A stretch of DNA of 64,000 bases from Spiroplasma endosymbiont of Aspidapion aeneum (GTDB lineage: Bacteria > Bacillota_I > Bacilli_A > Mycoplasmatales > Mycoplasmataceae), in NCBI RefSeq assembly GCF_964031045.1, contig NZ_OZ034994.1, forward strand, positions 1,145,724 to 1,209,723, in the 5' to 3' direction. Of this stretch, positions 1 through 9,921 are shown in pieces (the stretch's first letter is position 1; every line of letters starts with the position of its first letter). Below the pieces are notes generated by a model that was given only the letters and a program-made list of their open reading frames with translations, was not told the DNA's origin and ran no database searches. Both the position numbers and the translations under genes were made by a program.

Positions 1-578
1 ACAATCCAAGTTCTAACGAAATTTGTTTCCCAGCTGGCATACTGCAGCCTCCATTCTATTCTGATGAATTTGATATAGAAAAAAAATATGCCGCTATTGG
101 TTCTGTTATTGGTCATGAAATATCTCATGCATTCGATGACCAAGGGTGTGAATATGATGAAAAAGGCAATCTTTCAAAATGGTGAGATAAAAATGATTAT
201 AAAAAATATGCTGAACTTTCAGAAAAGTTAGTACAGCAATTTTCAAATTATGAGATACACGGTTCAAAAGTAAATGGAAGATTAACACTTGGTGAAAATA
301 TAGCAGATTTAGTTGGTTTAACCGCTGCGCTTCGTGTTGCTAAGAAACAAAAGAATAATCTAAATTATAAAATGTTTTTTGAATATTTTGCGGAGGCAGA
401 AAGAGTTATCTCTAAAAAGGATGCTCTTTTATCACAAATTAAATCTGATCCTCATTCACCTAGTCAGTTTAGAGTTAATGGTGTTTTGACCAATATACGC
501 GAGTTTCAAGAAACTTATGAAATAACCGAGGAATTTAGTATGTATAGGAAAGCTGAAGATTTAATAAAAATCTTTTAA
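1..578 (+). CDS. pepO: M13-family zinc metallopeptidase (PepO/neprilysin-like), C-terminal part
   Basis: The reading frame enters from the left edge (first full codon at base 3) and stops at TAA 576-578, giving the last 191 residues. The zinc motif HEISH lies at bases 114-128 and is followed about 60 residues later by GENIADLVG, the second M13 motif that supplies the third zinc ligand (E) and the D. These two motifs with this spacing define the neprilysin/PepO family, which cleaves oligopeptides; in mollicutes it is usually cytoplasmic. One in-frame UGA at 183-185 must be Trp (family has W-x-x near this point). The N-terminal two thirds lies outside the window. Family call is secure; substrate is not known. 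Confidence 0.9.
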
Positions 579-584
579 AAATAA

Positions 585-776
585 ATGTGAAACATATTAA
601 TTATTTTTTTGGCAGTATTAATTCTAATTCCTTTTATTATATGATTTTGTTTCAAACTATCTAATTCAATAAACGGGTATAAACCAGAGTTTAAAAATAA
701 AATAATAGCATTTAGTTTTTTAATATGCTATACAATTTTTATTATTACCATAATTATTAAGTTAATATTTTTTTAA
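585..776 (+). CDS. small two-helix membrane protein, unknown function
   Basis: A 63-codon frame starts 6 bases after the peptidase stop and ends with TAA 774-776. It reads MWNILIIFLAVLILIPFIIW at the N-terminus (helix 1, residues 3-22), then a short polar, basic loop (about residues 23-42), then a second hydrophobic helix (about 43-62). Codon 2 and codon 20 are UGA read as Trp, so a standard-code search misses it. Its tight spacing to the peptidase suggests co-transcription. No ribosome binding site is obvious, so expression would rely on coupling to the upstream gene. I do not recognise a family. Confidence 0.55.
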
Positions 777-799
777 TAAAGAAGCATAGATTATACTTT

Positions 800-2175
800 T
801 GAATAAGCTTGTCAAGTATACAAAAAGTTTTTTTATAAATTTAATGTCATTTCCTTTCAAAAATGGCATTTTTTTTGTAATTATAAAGGTATACTTGGTA
901 TTTAATTACTTTTGATGCTTATTCTTTCACGATTATAATAATATATATTCATCAACAAACACAAAGTCCAAAAATGTTTTTTTATATAATACTTGTTTAG
1001 CTCAGTTTTTGATTGAGAAAAAATGTTCTTGAATTAGCTTAATCAATAAAGTTGCCTAGTCTTGATAATAAGATAAATAGGTTTTTTAAAAAAATATCCC
1101 AATCTAAATTGAAGTATATTAATAACCATTATCACTATGAATTATTTTTGGTTTACTATTATCGTGATATGTTGAGCTGCCTTTCATGTATCCATATAAA
1201 GTTTGTTATCATTTCTTTCAAATCCTTTGTATCCAACAATAAATCCAGTTTTTACACCCTTTAAAATACTAAGGTATACAAATTTATTACTATATTTTAT
1301 ATAAGTAACATCAGTTACTCACAATTCATTTTTTTGGTAAAGATCTCATTGGCTATTAACAATCTTAGTATAACCACTATTACGTTTTTTAATCTCAATT
1401 GGTTTTTCAAATCTTTTTTTGACTCTTATCTTTGATTTTAGGCCTAGAATTCTCATATATCTTGCTATTTTAGACTGACTAATTTGCATTGTTCTATTTA
1501 AAATTAATTTTATTTGTGGAGAACCATACAAACCATTGTGATAATTAAAAATAATCTGTATTTTTTTAGCCAAGCTTAAATCAAAATCTATTTGACACTC
1601 TCTTTTTCCATTTTTAATCCAGCGATAATAAGAAGCTCTTGTTATTTTTACAATTTTGCACAATTCATAAATTTTATGTATATTTTTATATTTTTCAATA
1701 AATTTATATTTATTGAAAAATATTTTTTTTGGTGTAAGTTTCTCATCATCTCATCAAACTTTTTTAATATCTCAAGCTTCAACTCTTTCTTTTTAAGTTG
1801 TTTATTTAATCTAGCAATTTCAATGTCTTTTGGACCTTTAATAGTTGTTAATTTTATCCTCATGTTTTTAAATTTACCAGTATTATTTTCTAATGCTTTT
1901 TCTCCATAAATTTCATAATCCAAACACCATCTTCTCACAGCGTGATATGAGACATCATTTTTCTCAGCTAAAACTCTAAATGTTAAACCCTGATCAAAGT
2001 GTTGCTTGACAATTATTAATTTTTGTTCCTTTTTTATAATATTTGCTTGTTCCCTTTTAAATTTGCCATAATAAAAAATCTCCTACACATACAATAATTT
2101 TATCTCAAAACTAAACCAATTTTTAGAAATTGCTTTTTGTTTTTTTATTATTGTATACATAAGAGATTGTATTCA
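800..2175 (-). mobile_element. IS-A copy 1 (IS3-family, IS150-like), degraded, minus orientation
   Basis: About 1376 bp, colinear with three further copies in this window (5617-6995, 44248-45631, 52315-53700). The ends are imperfect inverted repeats of the pattern TGAATATA-N9-GTATACAA: at the right end (2151-2175) the repeat is nearly intact; the left end (800-824) is altered (TGAATAAG, then CTTGTCAAGTATACAA). It sits 25 bp beyond the stop of the PTS permease gene. No convincing target duplication is visible. Transposase is broken (see next entry). Confidence 0.85.
833..2069 (-). pseudogene. IS-A copy 1 transposase, broken
   Basis: Starts at ATG 2067-2069. OrfA encodes an N-terminal helix-turn-helix (VSYHAVRRWCLDYEIYGEKA). 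It is joined to OrfB around an A8 run (bases 1722-1729 on the plus strand): OrfA runs on out of frame to about 1648, while OrfB runs from about 1663 through residues such as ELWVTDVTYIKYS (first catalytic Asp). Downstream the second Asp motif is present (HSDNGY) but a stop follows it, the catalytic Glu region is scrambled, and several frameshifts follow. This copy is not functional. The A8 run may be the original programmed frameshift site, as is usual for IS3 elements. Confidence 0.8.
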
Positions 2176-2200
2176 AAAAGCCTATACATTGCTTTTTTTA

Positions 2201-4327
2201 TTACCGGTGGGGGTTGTCAGAGTCGGTGGTAATTTCTAACCCTTCTTCTTTTATGGTAACGGATGACCTTGCTTTCTTAATAAAACGCTTGTGTTCTTGT
2301 TTATTTTTCTTCATTCTTTGCCGAAATTTTACTCTTTCCTTGTCTTGTCTTGCTTTCTCTTTTTCAAGTAATTGTTGTAACAACTTTTCTTCATAAAATT
2401 GTTGTCTATATTCATAGTCGTTCATTAATCTCATCATTTGATTATATTCTTCTGGGTTTGTTTCCTTTAAATTTTCTAAATAAAGTTTATTGTCTAACAG
2501 AACAAATGGCAATCATATAAAAATGGCAATTATAAATATTACTATGCTTAAAATAATTGAGCGGTAATCACCCGTTACAACAAAAGCTTGAAGTAATCAA
2601 GGCATTGATCAAGGTGCTGAAGTATATGCAACATTTACAAGATGAAGGGGCCCAACTACAACATAACCCACTATCATAGCAAATATTGGGGCAGTTATAA
2701 ACGGTATAAAGAATACCCCATTTAAAACGATTGGGACCCCAAAAACTACTGTTTCATTAATGTTAAAAGCGGATGGAACAATGCTATATTTAGATATCCG
2801 CTTAACATCTTTTCTTTTTGAAAATGCTAGGAGACAAATAAGCAAACATAATGTGCAACCCACACCCCCAATGTTTACATATGAATCAAAAAATGGTTTT
2901 GTAAATATCTTTAAATTATTATTGTCTTTAGTATTTAATGAGTTTCCAATATTTCCTTGATTAGTATTATTTATTAAACTATTCCATCATATTGTTTCAA
3001 AAATTGAAGCAGTGACATTAGAGCCGTGTATTCCAAAAAATCAAAACAATGAGATTAATATAATATAAGTAAATGCCAAACCAAAATTTCCATTAAATTC
3101 ACTAATAAAAGATAATGAATGGTTGAAAACATAAAATATTGAAGCTGATAAACCAAAACACGAAGGTGGGATAGAAGTTATTGTGTTAGTAATAGATATG
3201 TATAATTCATCATTGCCTGACTTAATATTTGTAAAAATATTATAAATTATACTTATATTATTTATATCTATATTTAACAACGAAAGGTCACCCGAACCCA
3301 ATAACTCTGGTTTTTTTTGATCAAATATATAAAGGGCAAATATTTTCTTACCGGTAGGTGTGGAAAATTTATCAAAGTCATTTAATCACGCAGAGATTGA
3401 TTCATTGTTAGTTCCAAAATTATTTATAATATTTTTTCATGCTTGAGAATTGTTCTTTGGCAATATAGTTAGGTCCTCAAGTTGTAAATTGTATTTATTT
3501 GCTGCATAGTCCAAAAAATTATCTACATCTATTTTTTTATCATAATAATCTCATATATCAAATTTATTACTTCCATATGATGAACTACGTATTTGAAATG
3601 TCTCTGGTCATGCCATAGCTATACCTAAAAAAATCAAATTGATTCCGGAAATAATCAATAATGTTATCGCCATTGGGATAAGATATGATAGATATTTAAA
3701 TAATAGATTGTCATTATCTGTAGAATTAAATGTAAAAATTTGTTTAGAGGTTAGGTAGCCAAATAATTCAACACTAATAACTCCGGTTATTAGTGCCGAA
3801 AATAATCCGTTTACACCCATAAAAAAATTAAGCCGTCCCATGATTGAAATAACAAAACTTGATAATGATACAAACCCTATCATAACTGTATTAGTAGTTT
3901 TGTGTTTACCTTTTAGTTCTGATATATAATACCCATATAAAAAAACAAAATAAATTGAAATTATACCTATTGTTGCTGTGTTTATAATGCTAAACACCGA
4001 CGTTAGTATATGCTGTATTTTATATCATTTTGTATTTTGGTTGGATATAAGCAAATCAACATCATCTCACGAATTACCACATATTCTGCATATTAATCCA
4101 ATTAATGAAAATCTTTCTTTTGGCGAAGAACCAAATAACAATTGCGAAAGTAACGTTGAAATACTACCAATTATTAAAATTGGCACTAATGTTGTGAATG
4201 TTAAGCGCATTGCTTTAAAATGTCTCTTATTCCCTAATTTTTCTAGAGATGTAAAAAATCTTTGGGCCACATGCCAAGTTCTATTTGAATTATTGTAATT
4301 TACTTCTTTTTTCTCAATATTTTTCAT
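2201..4327 (-). CDS. celB: PTS system EIIC permease, lactose/cellobiose family
   Basis: 708 residues once about ten in-frame UGA codons are read as Trp. It is a polytopic membrane protein. Family motifs are FGIHG near residue 430 and NINETVVFGVPIVLNG near residue 524, both typical of the Lac/cellobiose EIIC family that binds and moves a beta-glucoside or chitobiose-type sugar for phosphorylation by EIIB. Two features are unusual: a polar insertion of roughly 110-130 residues after a membrane helix near residue 240, and a cytoplasmic tail of about 95 residues from residue 610 that is very rich in K, R, E and Q and probably coiled coil. Usual family length is about 430-450. No EIIA or EIIB is adjacent. 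Exact sugar is not inferable; an IS copy lies directly downstream. Confidence 0.85.
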
Positions 4328-4399
4328 AAACTCTAAAATTAATTATACTATATTTTATTACAATAAAAATTTATTATCAAATTATTTTACATTTATTTA

Positions 4400-4428
4400 T
4401 TGCATTTTAAATTTAAAGCGGGTATAAT
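4400..4428 (+). promoter_or_regulatory. promoter of rplJ-rplL
   Basis: TTGCAT (4400-4405) and TATAAT (4423-4428) with a 17-bp spacer. This is the best sigma-A-type promoter in the window. It lies just ahead of the L10 leader, 167 bp before the rplJ start. Confidence 0.8.
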
Positions 4429-4442
4429 AATAATGCTATCAT

Positions 4443-4530
4443 ACTTAAGAAAGCAACAGGAAATACCTTAATTTGTTGCCGAGGGATGAATATTTATAGA
4501 TTATATTTTATTGTAATTTATTTTTGATCT
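4443..4530 (+). ncRNA. ribosomal protein L10 leader (rplJ-rplL autoregulatory region)
   Basis: The untranslated leader contains an AGAAAGCAACAGGAAAUACCUU arm-like segment pairing with a downstream UUGUUGCCGAGGGA segment. The GCCGAG core and A-rich bulge match the L10(L12)4 binding site seen ahead of rplJ in Firmicutes. In that model L10-L12 complex binds and represses its own synthesis. Placement directly ahead of rplJ supports the call; boundaries are approximate. Confidence 0.75.
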
Positions 4531-4567
4531 AAACCTTGGTTAAACACCCAAGGTTTTATTTGTTTTT
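4531..4567 (+). terminator. attenuator-type terminator in the rplJ leader
   Basis: Perfect 9-bp stem AAACCTTGG (4531-4539) / CCAAGGTTT (4548-4556) with an 8-nt loop, followed by a T-rich tract to 4567. It lies after the L10 binding region and before the rplJ ribosome binding site, which suggests that L10 leader folding controls read-through. The mechanism is inferred from position. Confidence 0.7.
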
Positions 4568-4594
4568 GCACTTATTATTAAAAGGAGGAAATAG

Positions 4595-5095
4595 ATGACC
4601 AATACAAGACCTTCTCATGCTAAAAAAGCAGAGATTGTAAAAGATATTAGAAATAGAATAGAAAAAAGTCAGGGAGTTGTTATAGCTAAATATACCAATC
4701 TTTCTGTACAACAAATAGATAGTTTAAGAAATTATGCTCGTGAGAAAAATGTTTATATTAAGGTTTATAAAGATTCATTATTTGAAAGGGCAATAAATGA
4801 ACTAAAAATTGAGGGGCTTCATGACTATTTAACAGATCAGAACATATTCTTATTTTCAGAGGAAGATGGGATAACTGCACCAAAATTAGTTGCAGATTTT
4901 GCCAAAAAAAATCCAGATCTATTATTAAAAGCGGGAATTTTTGAGGGTCGTATAATGGGAACGGATGAAATAAATGAAATCGCCAATCTTCCTGGAAGAG
5001 ATGAATTGTACTCAATGTTTGCATCGGCTCTCGTTTACCCATTACGTCAGCTAATGCTTGTAATGAAGGAAGTTGCAAAATCAAAAACAGACTAA
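4595..5095 (+). CDS. rplJ: 50S ribosomal protein L10
   Basis: 166 residues, normal family length. L10 forms the base of the ribosomal stalk and anchors L7/L12 dimers to the 23S GTPase-associated region. The start follows a strong AAAGGAGG site (4581-4588). The N-terminal globular domain begins with RPSHAKKAEIVKDI, and the C-terminal helix that binds L12 ends in VYPLRQLMLVMKEVAKSK. It is followed 54 bp later by rplL. Unlike rplK-rplA, this pair lies on the plus strand, opposing the replication fork from oriC. Confidence 0.97.
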   Translation: MTNTRPSHAKKAEIVKDIRNRIEKSQGVVIAKYTNLSVQQIDSLRNYAREKNVYIKVYKDSLFERAINELKIEGLHDYLTDQNIFLFSEEDGITAPKLVADFAKKNPDLLLKAGIFEGRIMGTDEINEIANLPGRDELYSMFASALVYPLRQLMLVMKEVAKSKTD

Positions 5096-5149
5096 TGTAA
5101 AACAATAAGTATGAAGGGCACACAATAAAAATAAAGAAGGAGATATACT

Positions 5150-5518
5150 ATGGCATTATCAAAAGATGATATTATCAAGGCATTAGAGGAAATGAAATTA
5201 ACAGAACTAAATGATTTGGTTAAAGCGATAGAGGACCATTTTGGAGTTGTTGCTGTCGCAGCTGTCGCAGCACAAACAGGAGTTGCAGATGCTGCTGCCG
5301 GACCATCAGAGGTTAGTGTTTTATTAACAAACCCTGGAGGGAATAAGGTAGCGGTTATTAAGGCTGTAAAAGAAATTACTGGATTAGGATTAATGGATGC
5401 TAAAAAATTAGTTGATGGAACATTGCCAGCTACATTAAAAGAAAATGTAAAAGTAGAAGAAGCTGAAACGATGAAAAAATCACTGATGGATTTAGGCGCT
5501 TCAATTGATTTAAAATAA
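5150..5518 (+). CDS. rplL: 50S ribosomal protein L7/L12
   Basis: 122 residues. An N-terminal dimerisation helix is followed by an Ala-rich hinge (about residues 32-50) and the C-terminal domain with the family stretch KVAVIKAVKEITGLGLMDAK, which recruits translation factors. A GAAGGAG ribosome binding site lies just upstream. It is expressed with rplJ, and its excess over L10 is normally controlled through the leader. Confidence 0.97.
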   Translation: MALSKDDIIKALEEMKLTELNDLVKAIEDHFGVVAVAAVAAQTGVADAAAGPSEVSVLLTNPGGNKVAVIKAVKEITGLGLMDAKKLVDGTLPATLKENVKVEEAETMKKSLMDLGASIDLK

Positions 5519-5530
5519 TATAATTTTATG

Positions 5531-5583
5531 AAAATTCTATTGGTTGGACAAAAAATAAATTTTGTTCATAAATAGAATTTTTT
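5531..5583 (+). terminator. terminator after rplL
   Basis: AAAATTCTAT (5531-5540) pairs with ATAGAATTTT (5572-5581), followed by further T residues. It closes the rplJL transcription unit just before IS-A copy 2. Confidence 0.65.
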
Positions 5584-5616
5584 ATTATTTAAAAGAAAAA
5601 TAAATTTTTTTAAATG

Positions 5617-6995
5617 TGAATATAATCTCTTATGTATACAATAATAAAAAAACAAAAAGCAATTTCTAAAAATTGGTTTAGTTTTGAGATAAAATTATTG
5701 TATATGTAGGAGATTTTTATTATGGCAAATTTAAAAGAAAACAAGTCAAATATTCTAAAAAAGGAACAAAAATTAATAATTGTCAAGCAGCACTTTGATC
5801 AGGGTTTAACATTTAGAGTTTTAGCTGAGAAAAATGATGTCTCATATCACACTGTGAGAAGATGGTGTTTGAATTATGAAATTTATGGAGAAAAAGCATT
5901 AGAAAATAATACTGGTAAATTTAAAAACATGGGGATAAAATTAACAACTATTAAAGATCCAAAAGACATTGAAATTGCTAGATTAAATAAACAACTTAAA
6001 AAGAAAGAGTTGGAGCTTGAGATATTAAAAAAGTTTGATGAGATGATGAGAAACTTACACCAAAAAAAAATATTTTTCAATAAATATGAATTTATTGAAA
6101 AATATAAAACTATACATAAAATTTATGAATTGTGCAAAATCGTAAAAATAACAATAGCTTCTTATTATCGCTGGATCAAAAATGGAAAAAGAAAGTATCA
6201 AATAGATTTTGATTTAAGCTTGGCTAAAAAAATACAGATTATTTTTAATTATCACAATGGTTTGTATGGTTCTCCACGAATAAAATTCATTTTAAATAGA
6301 ACAATTCAAATTAGTCAGTCTAAAATAGCAAGATATATGAGAATTCTAGGCCTAAAATCAAAGATAAGAATTAAAAAAGATTTAAAAAATCAATTGAGAT
6401 TAAAAAACGTAATAGTGGCTATACTAATATTGTTAATAGTCAATGAGACCTTTACCAAAAAAATGAATTGTGAGTAACTGATGTTACCTATATAAAATAT
6501 AGTAATAAATTTGCATACTTGAGTATTTTAAAGGGTGTAAAAACTGGATTTATTGTTGGATACAAAGTATCTGAAAGAAACGATAACAAACTTTATATGG
6601 ATACGTGAAAAGAAGCTCAACAATATCACGATAAAAGTAAACCAAAAATCATTCATAGTGATAATGGTTATCAATATACTTCAATTTGAATTAGACGATT
6701 TTCTAAAAGAGAAAACTTATTTATCTCATTATCAAGACCGGGTAACTCTATTGATAAGGCTGCAGCAGAAACATTTTTTTCTCAATTAAAAACTGAGTAT
6801 AAACATGTTTTATATCAAAAAACATTTTCAGATGTTTGTATGATTGTTGATGAATATATACGTTAAAGAATAACTATCAAAAGCAATGGACATACCCCAG
6901 CAGATATTTACCTTTCCAAAATAAAATGCCATTTCCAAGAAGAAATGACATTAAATTTATAAAAAACATTTTGTATACTTGACAAAGTATATTCA
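5617..6995 (+). mobile_element. IS-A copy 2, plus orientation, nearly full length
   Basis: 1379 bp with ends TGAATATA...GTATACAA (5617-5641) and the matching inverted end closing in TATATTCA (6988-6995). Its right end abuts a truncated IS-B: the IS-B terminal repeat is missing its outer 17 bp, so IS-A entered or recombined at the IS-B tip. The leader has a 10-bp inverted repeat (5636-5645 with 5694-5703) that ends just ahead of the ribosome binding site, and a hairpin near the right end (about 6926-6952). IS-A copies 1 and 2 are in opposite orientation around the PTS-rplJL segment. Confidence 0.9.
5722..6962 (+). pseudogene. IS-A copy 2 transposase, OrfA-OrfB fused but frameshifted
   Basis: Starts at ATG 5722 after GTAGGAG. 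Helix-turn-helix region (FRVLAEKNDVSYHTVRRW) is followed by a leucine-rich helix (RLNKQLKKKELELEILKKF) and the OrfB region. An A9 run (6062-6070) keeps OrfA and OrfB in one frame, unlike the A8 of copy 1. One lost A near 6375 shifts the frame, so the first reading stops at 6475-6477. The remaining frame still shows the D35E residues: WVTDVTYIKYS, HSDNGYQYTS and AAAETFFSQLKTE with exactly 35 residues between the second D and E. A later deletion near 6864 removes the RYYNYER stretch present in copy 4. Inactive as it stands. Confidence 0.85.
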
Positions 6996-8443
6996 GTGTA
7001 CTGAATTACACCTGTTTTTTTTATTTTTACTACTTATATTATAATTTATTTCTTTCATGAAATTTCAATGTTTTATGGACTTTTCAAATCTATTTAAGAA
7101 ACGATTAAGGTTTTTAAATTTATCTCCAAATAATGATTTTATGAATTTTTGTTTTATTCAACCATATAACTTTTTGCTGGAGAATTGTGTTTGAACCCCT
7201 TTTTAGACATTAAATGTGTGATTTGTTTATTACACTTTACAAAGTTAAAAATATTTTCATTTGCAAAATCGCTAACGCGATCTGGTTGAATTATTAATTT
7301 TTTATTATTGTTTTTGCGAATGTTGATATATTTTCAAAAACCTTAATTACATTATTACTATTTTCATTCTTATCAAATTTAGAAGCAAGAACTTTCTGGT
7401 TTTTTCATATATAAGATATTAAACAATTTAATTTTTTAGATGAGTTTTTATCCTTTAAGAAAATCTTTATGTTTGTTCCATCAAAACTAATTACATTTGG
7501 TGTGTTATAAATCATTTTTACTAAATCGTCATTAACAAATTTGTTATGTTTTTTTGATAAATTATGTTTTTTTCTTATTCTGAATGTGGTTTTAAAAACA
7601 TTTGGGCTTTCATTGGCAATTTTTCTAATTATTTTAATAGAAACATTTTCTTAGAAACCTTAATTCAATTAGAAATACCACTATAACTAATACAAAAATC
7701 CTTATATTTTCTAATAAATTCGCTAAAATACCTCTTTGCCCGCAAATATTTCTTACTAAAATATAATGGTAATGTTAGAATCGGAAGATTATTCTTAAAT
7801 ATATCTACAAGGGAAAGAAGATTAAATTTTGCTTTAAATTGTAGTAGGTTGTTCTACTAATATTGAAGTATTTAATTAAATAATTTGTGTTTAAATTAAA
7901 ATTTGAAAATGCAATATATTTGTGAACATAAGTAATACTTATAAATTTTTTATTTTTGTATGTTAATTTTATCCTTCTTACTCATTTTTATCAAATTCAT
8001 CATCACCATAATTGTGCAAGAAAGCGTTGACTTTCCAATACTTCATATTTTCCTTTTAATAATAGGTTATCCAGTTATGCTTTGTCTACCCCTTTTTTTA
8101 GCCTTTCATTTTCCTTTTTTAATTCTTTTATTTTCTTATTCTGTAATTTTAATTGTCCTTGATCGGCAACATCTTTTAATTCTCTTGCCATGTGTTTATT
8201 TTCCTTACAATTTATCTTATCTTTAGAATAACAAAATTTATCTTTCTTTGCTCAAATATATACCAGCTGAGGACCAGACTCTATATTTAGTTCATCTGTT
8301 AATTTTTTTGCACTTTCACCATTTTTAAATCTTTCTACCACAATTTTTTTAATATTTTTATCATAATGCTGATTTTTCATTATTTTCTCCTTTATAAAAA
8401 ACTGGAGGTTTTATTCTCCAGAACACTTAGATTCCCTTACGCT
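6996..8443 (-). mobile_element. IS-B copy 1, minus orientation, truncated and decayed
   Basis: Colinear with the intact IS-B at 10656-12127. The left terminal repeat keeps only GTGTACTG and following bases because IS-A copy 2 replaced its tip. The right terminal repeat is at 8419-8443 with two mismatches. OrfB and OrfA remnants are recognisable on the minus strand (for example TPNVISFDGTNIKIF-like and TATTTGGGAG-type segments) but contain many frameshifts and stops; the second catalytic Asp motif region reads QPDRVSDFANENIF. Not functional. Confidence 0.8.
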
Positions 8444-8519
8444 CAGTATATGGGCCAAAAAAACGAAATTATTTTTCATCAAATCACAATCAATATGTTA
8501 GGGATGCCATGTCAAGAAT

Positions 8520-9007
8520 AACTATAAAACCCCAAATGTTGTCGAAATTTATGGTACATATTTTAGATTCTATTTAAAAGGCAAAAAGAATATAACAAAA
8601 ACATGTGCAATAATTTCATATTGTTGAGATAAAAAGAATATTATTTCATGTTCGTTTCAGCCAACAGAAAATTTTGCTAATGTTTTAAAAGTATAAAAAA
8701 AGTTAATAATTATGCTAAGAATGAAAATAAAAAAATAATTATTCAATCAGATCGTGGAACTGCGTTTGCAAATAAATCTATTTATGATTATGTTAATAGT
8801 TCAAAAAATATATTCCGCTCAATGTCTAATAGTGGTTTTAAACACAACTCTCCGACAGAGAGCTTAAATGGTTGGGTTAAACAAAAGTTTTTTAAATCAT
8901 TCGGTAGAACATTTAGAGATATGAAACATTTTTCCAATTGTTTCCAAAAATTTGTTAAAAATTGAAATTGAATAAAGGAAATAAATTATAATTTAGAAAG
9001 AAAGTAG
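8520..9007 (+). pseudogene. relic of a third IS3-type transposase (IS-C, diverged from IS-B)
   Basis: Plus-strand C-terminal half of an OrfB. After a region reading YKTPNVVEIYGTYFRFY (where IS-B has GVDGTNMKIF, so the first catalytic Asp is lost) there is a frameshift near 8694. The frame then runs to TAG 9005-9007 through IIIQSDRGTAFANKSIYDY and NSPTESLNGW, keeping the second Asp and the Glu of D35E. It differs at many positions from all IS-B copies here, so it is a separate, older family member rather than a recent copy. No IS ends can be assigned. Confidence 0.7.
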
Positions 9008-9033
9008 AACAGTTATTAGATTAACTGGTCTAC
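9004..9033. repeat. hairpin at the end of the IS-C relic
   Basis: Twelve-base arms (9004-9015 and 9022-9033) with one mismatch and a 6-nt loop, overlapping the relic's stop codon. Possibly a terminator or the inner part of a lost IS end; no T run follows directly. Confidence 0.45.
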
Positions 9034-9142
9034 TTAGAGTCATTTTTTTGTATTAGTAAATATATTAATAATAAAAATTATAAAACTTCACTATAAAAAA
9101 ATAAGAGTATTTATTTTGTGAGTGTTATCCCAGAAAAAAATA

Positions 9143-9216
9143 AAATGCCATTTCGTAAAAGAAATAGCATTAAATTTATAAAAAACCTACGTAAGCTTGT
9201 CAAACGCTATTCTAAA
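9143..9216 (+). repeat. solo right end of IS-A
   Basis: Matches the last 70-75 bp of IS-A: AAAATGCCATTTC hairpin, TTAAATTTATAAAAAAC, then AAGCTTGTCAA in place of ACTTGACAA. No other IS-A sequence is next to it. It lies between the IS-C relic and the 3' end of the minus-strand rplA gene, where its hairpin could end rplKA transcription. Confidence 0.6.
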
Positions 9217-9234
9217 TGTTTTTAAAAGCAACTT

Positions 9235-9921
9235 TTAGTTTTCCAGAGAGACCTTTATTCCAGGCCCCATAGTAGTTGATACGGTTATATTTTTTATGTA
9301 AGTTCCCTTGGCTGATGCTGGCTTAGATTTCTTAATTATATCCAATACAGCTTTATAATTTTCTAATATAGATTCATCTTTAAAGGATACCTTTCCTAAG
9401 ATTAAGTGAACATTTCCCTCTTTATCAGTTCTATATTCAACTTTTCCTTTTTTTATTTCATCTATTGCCTTTCCAACTTCCATTGTAACAGTTCCAGTTT
9501 TAGGATTCGGCATTAAACCTTTTGGTCCTAATATTTTTCCAATCTTACCAAGGCTAGCCATCATTTCAGGTGTTGCAACAATAACATCATAGTCAAACCA
9601 GTTTTCATTTTCTATTTTACTAATCATATCTTCCGCTCCAACAAAGTCTGCCCCCGCGTTTTGTGCTTCGGTAGCCTTTGTTTTAGTTAAAACTAATATT
9701 TTTTGAGATTTTCCAGTTCCAGCCGGCAACAGGATTGCCCCTCTTAATTGTTGATCTGCATGTCTTGGATCTAGATTTAAATTAAAAGCTATTTCTATCG
9801 TTGAATCAAATTTTGTTAATGATGTTTTTTTAATTAGTTCTATGGCATCGGTGATTTGGTATGATTTTTTCTTATCTACAAGCTCATTAGCTTGTTTTAA
9901 TTTTTTGCTCATTTTTGCCAT
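9235..9921 (-). CDS. rplA: 50S ribosomal protein L1
   Basis: 228 residues, normal length. L1 binds the 23S stalk near the E site and helps release deacylated tRNA. Family motifs are [14 protein letters not shown] near the middle and a C-terminal [12 protein letters not shown] segment. The start codon overlaps the rplK stop (TAATG), so translation is coupled. In most Firmicutes rplJ-rplL follow on the same strand; here an IS cluster follows instead. Confidence 0.97.
   Translation of the reverse strand: MAKMSKKLKQANELVDKKKSYQITDAIELIKKTSLTKFDSTIEIAFNLNLDPRHADQQLRGAILLPAGTGKSQKILVLTKTKATEAQNAGADFVGAEDMISKIENENWFDYDVIVATPEMMASLGKIGKILGPKGLMPNPKTGTVTMEVGKAIDEIKKGKVEYRTDKEGNVHLILGKVSFKDESILENYKAVLDIIKKSKPASAKGTYIKNITVSTTMGPGIKVSLEN

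Noticed and set aside
106..288. Minus-strand 60-codon frame under the M13 peptidase
   Set aside because: Lies wholly over the conserved HExxH region of the plus-strand peptidase; no ribosome binding site or family.
4758..5123. Minus-strand 121-codon frame over rplJ
   Set aside because: Shadow of rplJ in a different frame.
7960..8226. Plus-strand 88-codon hydrophobic frame
   Set aside because: Antisense of the decayed IS-B OrfA/OrfB region; equivalent antisense frame occurs in the other IS-B copies.
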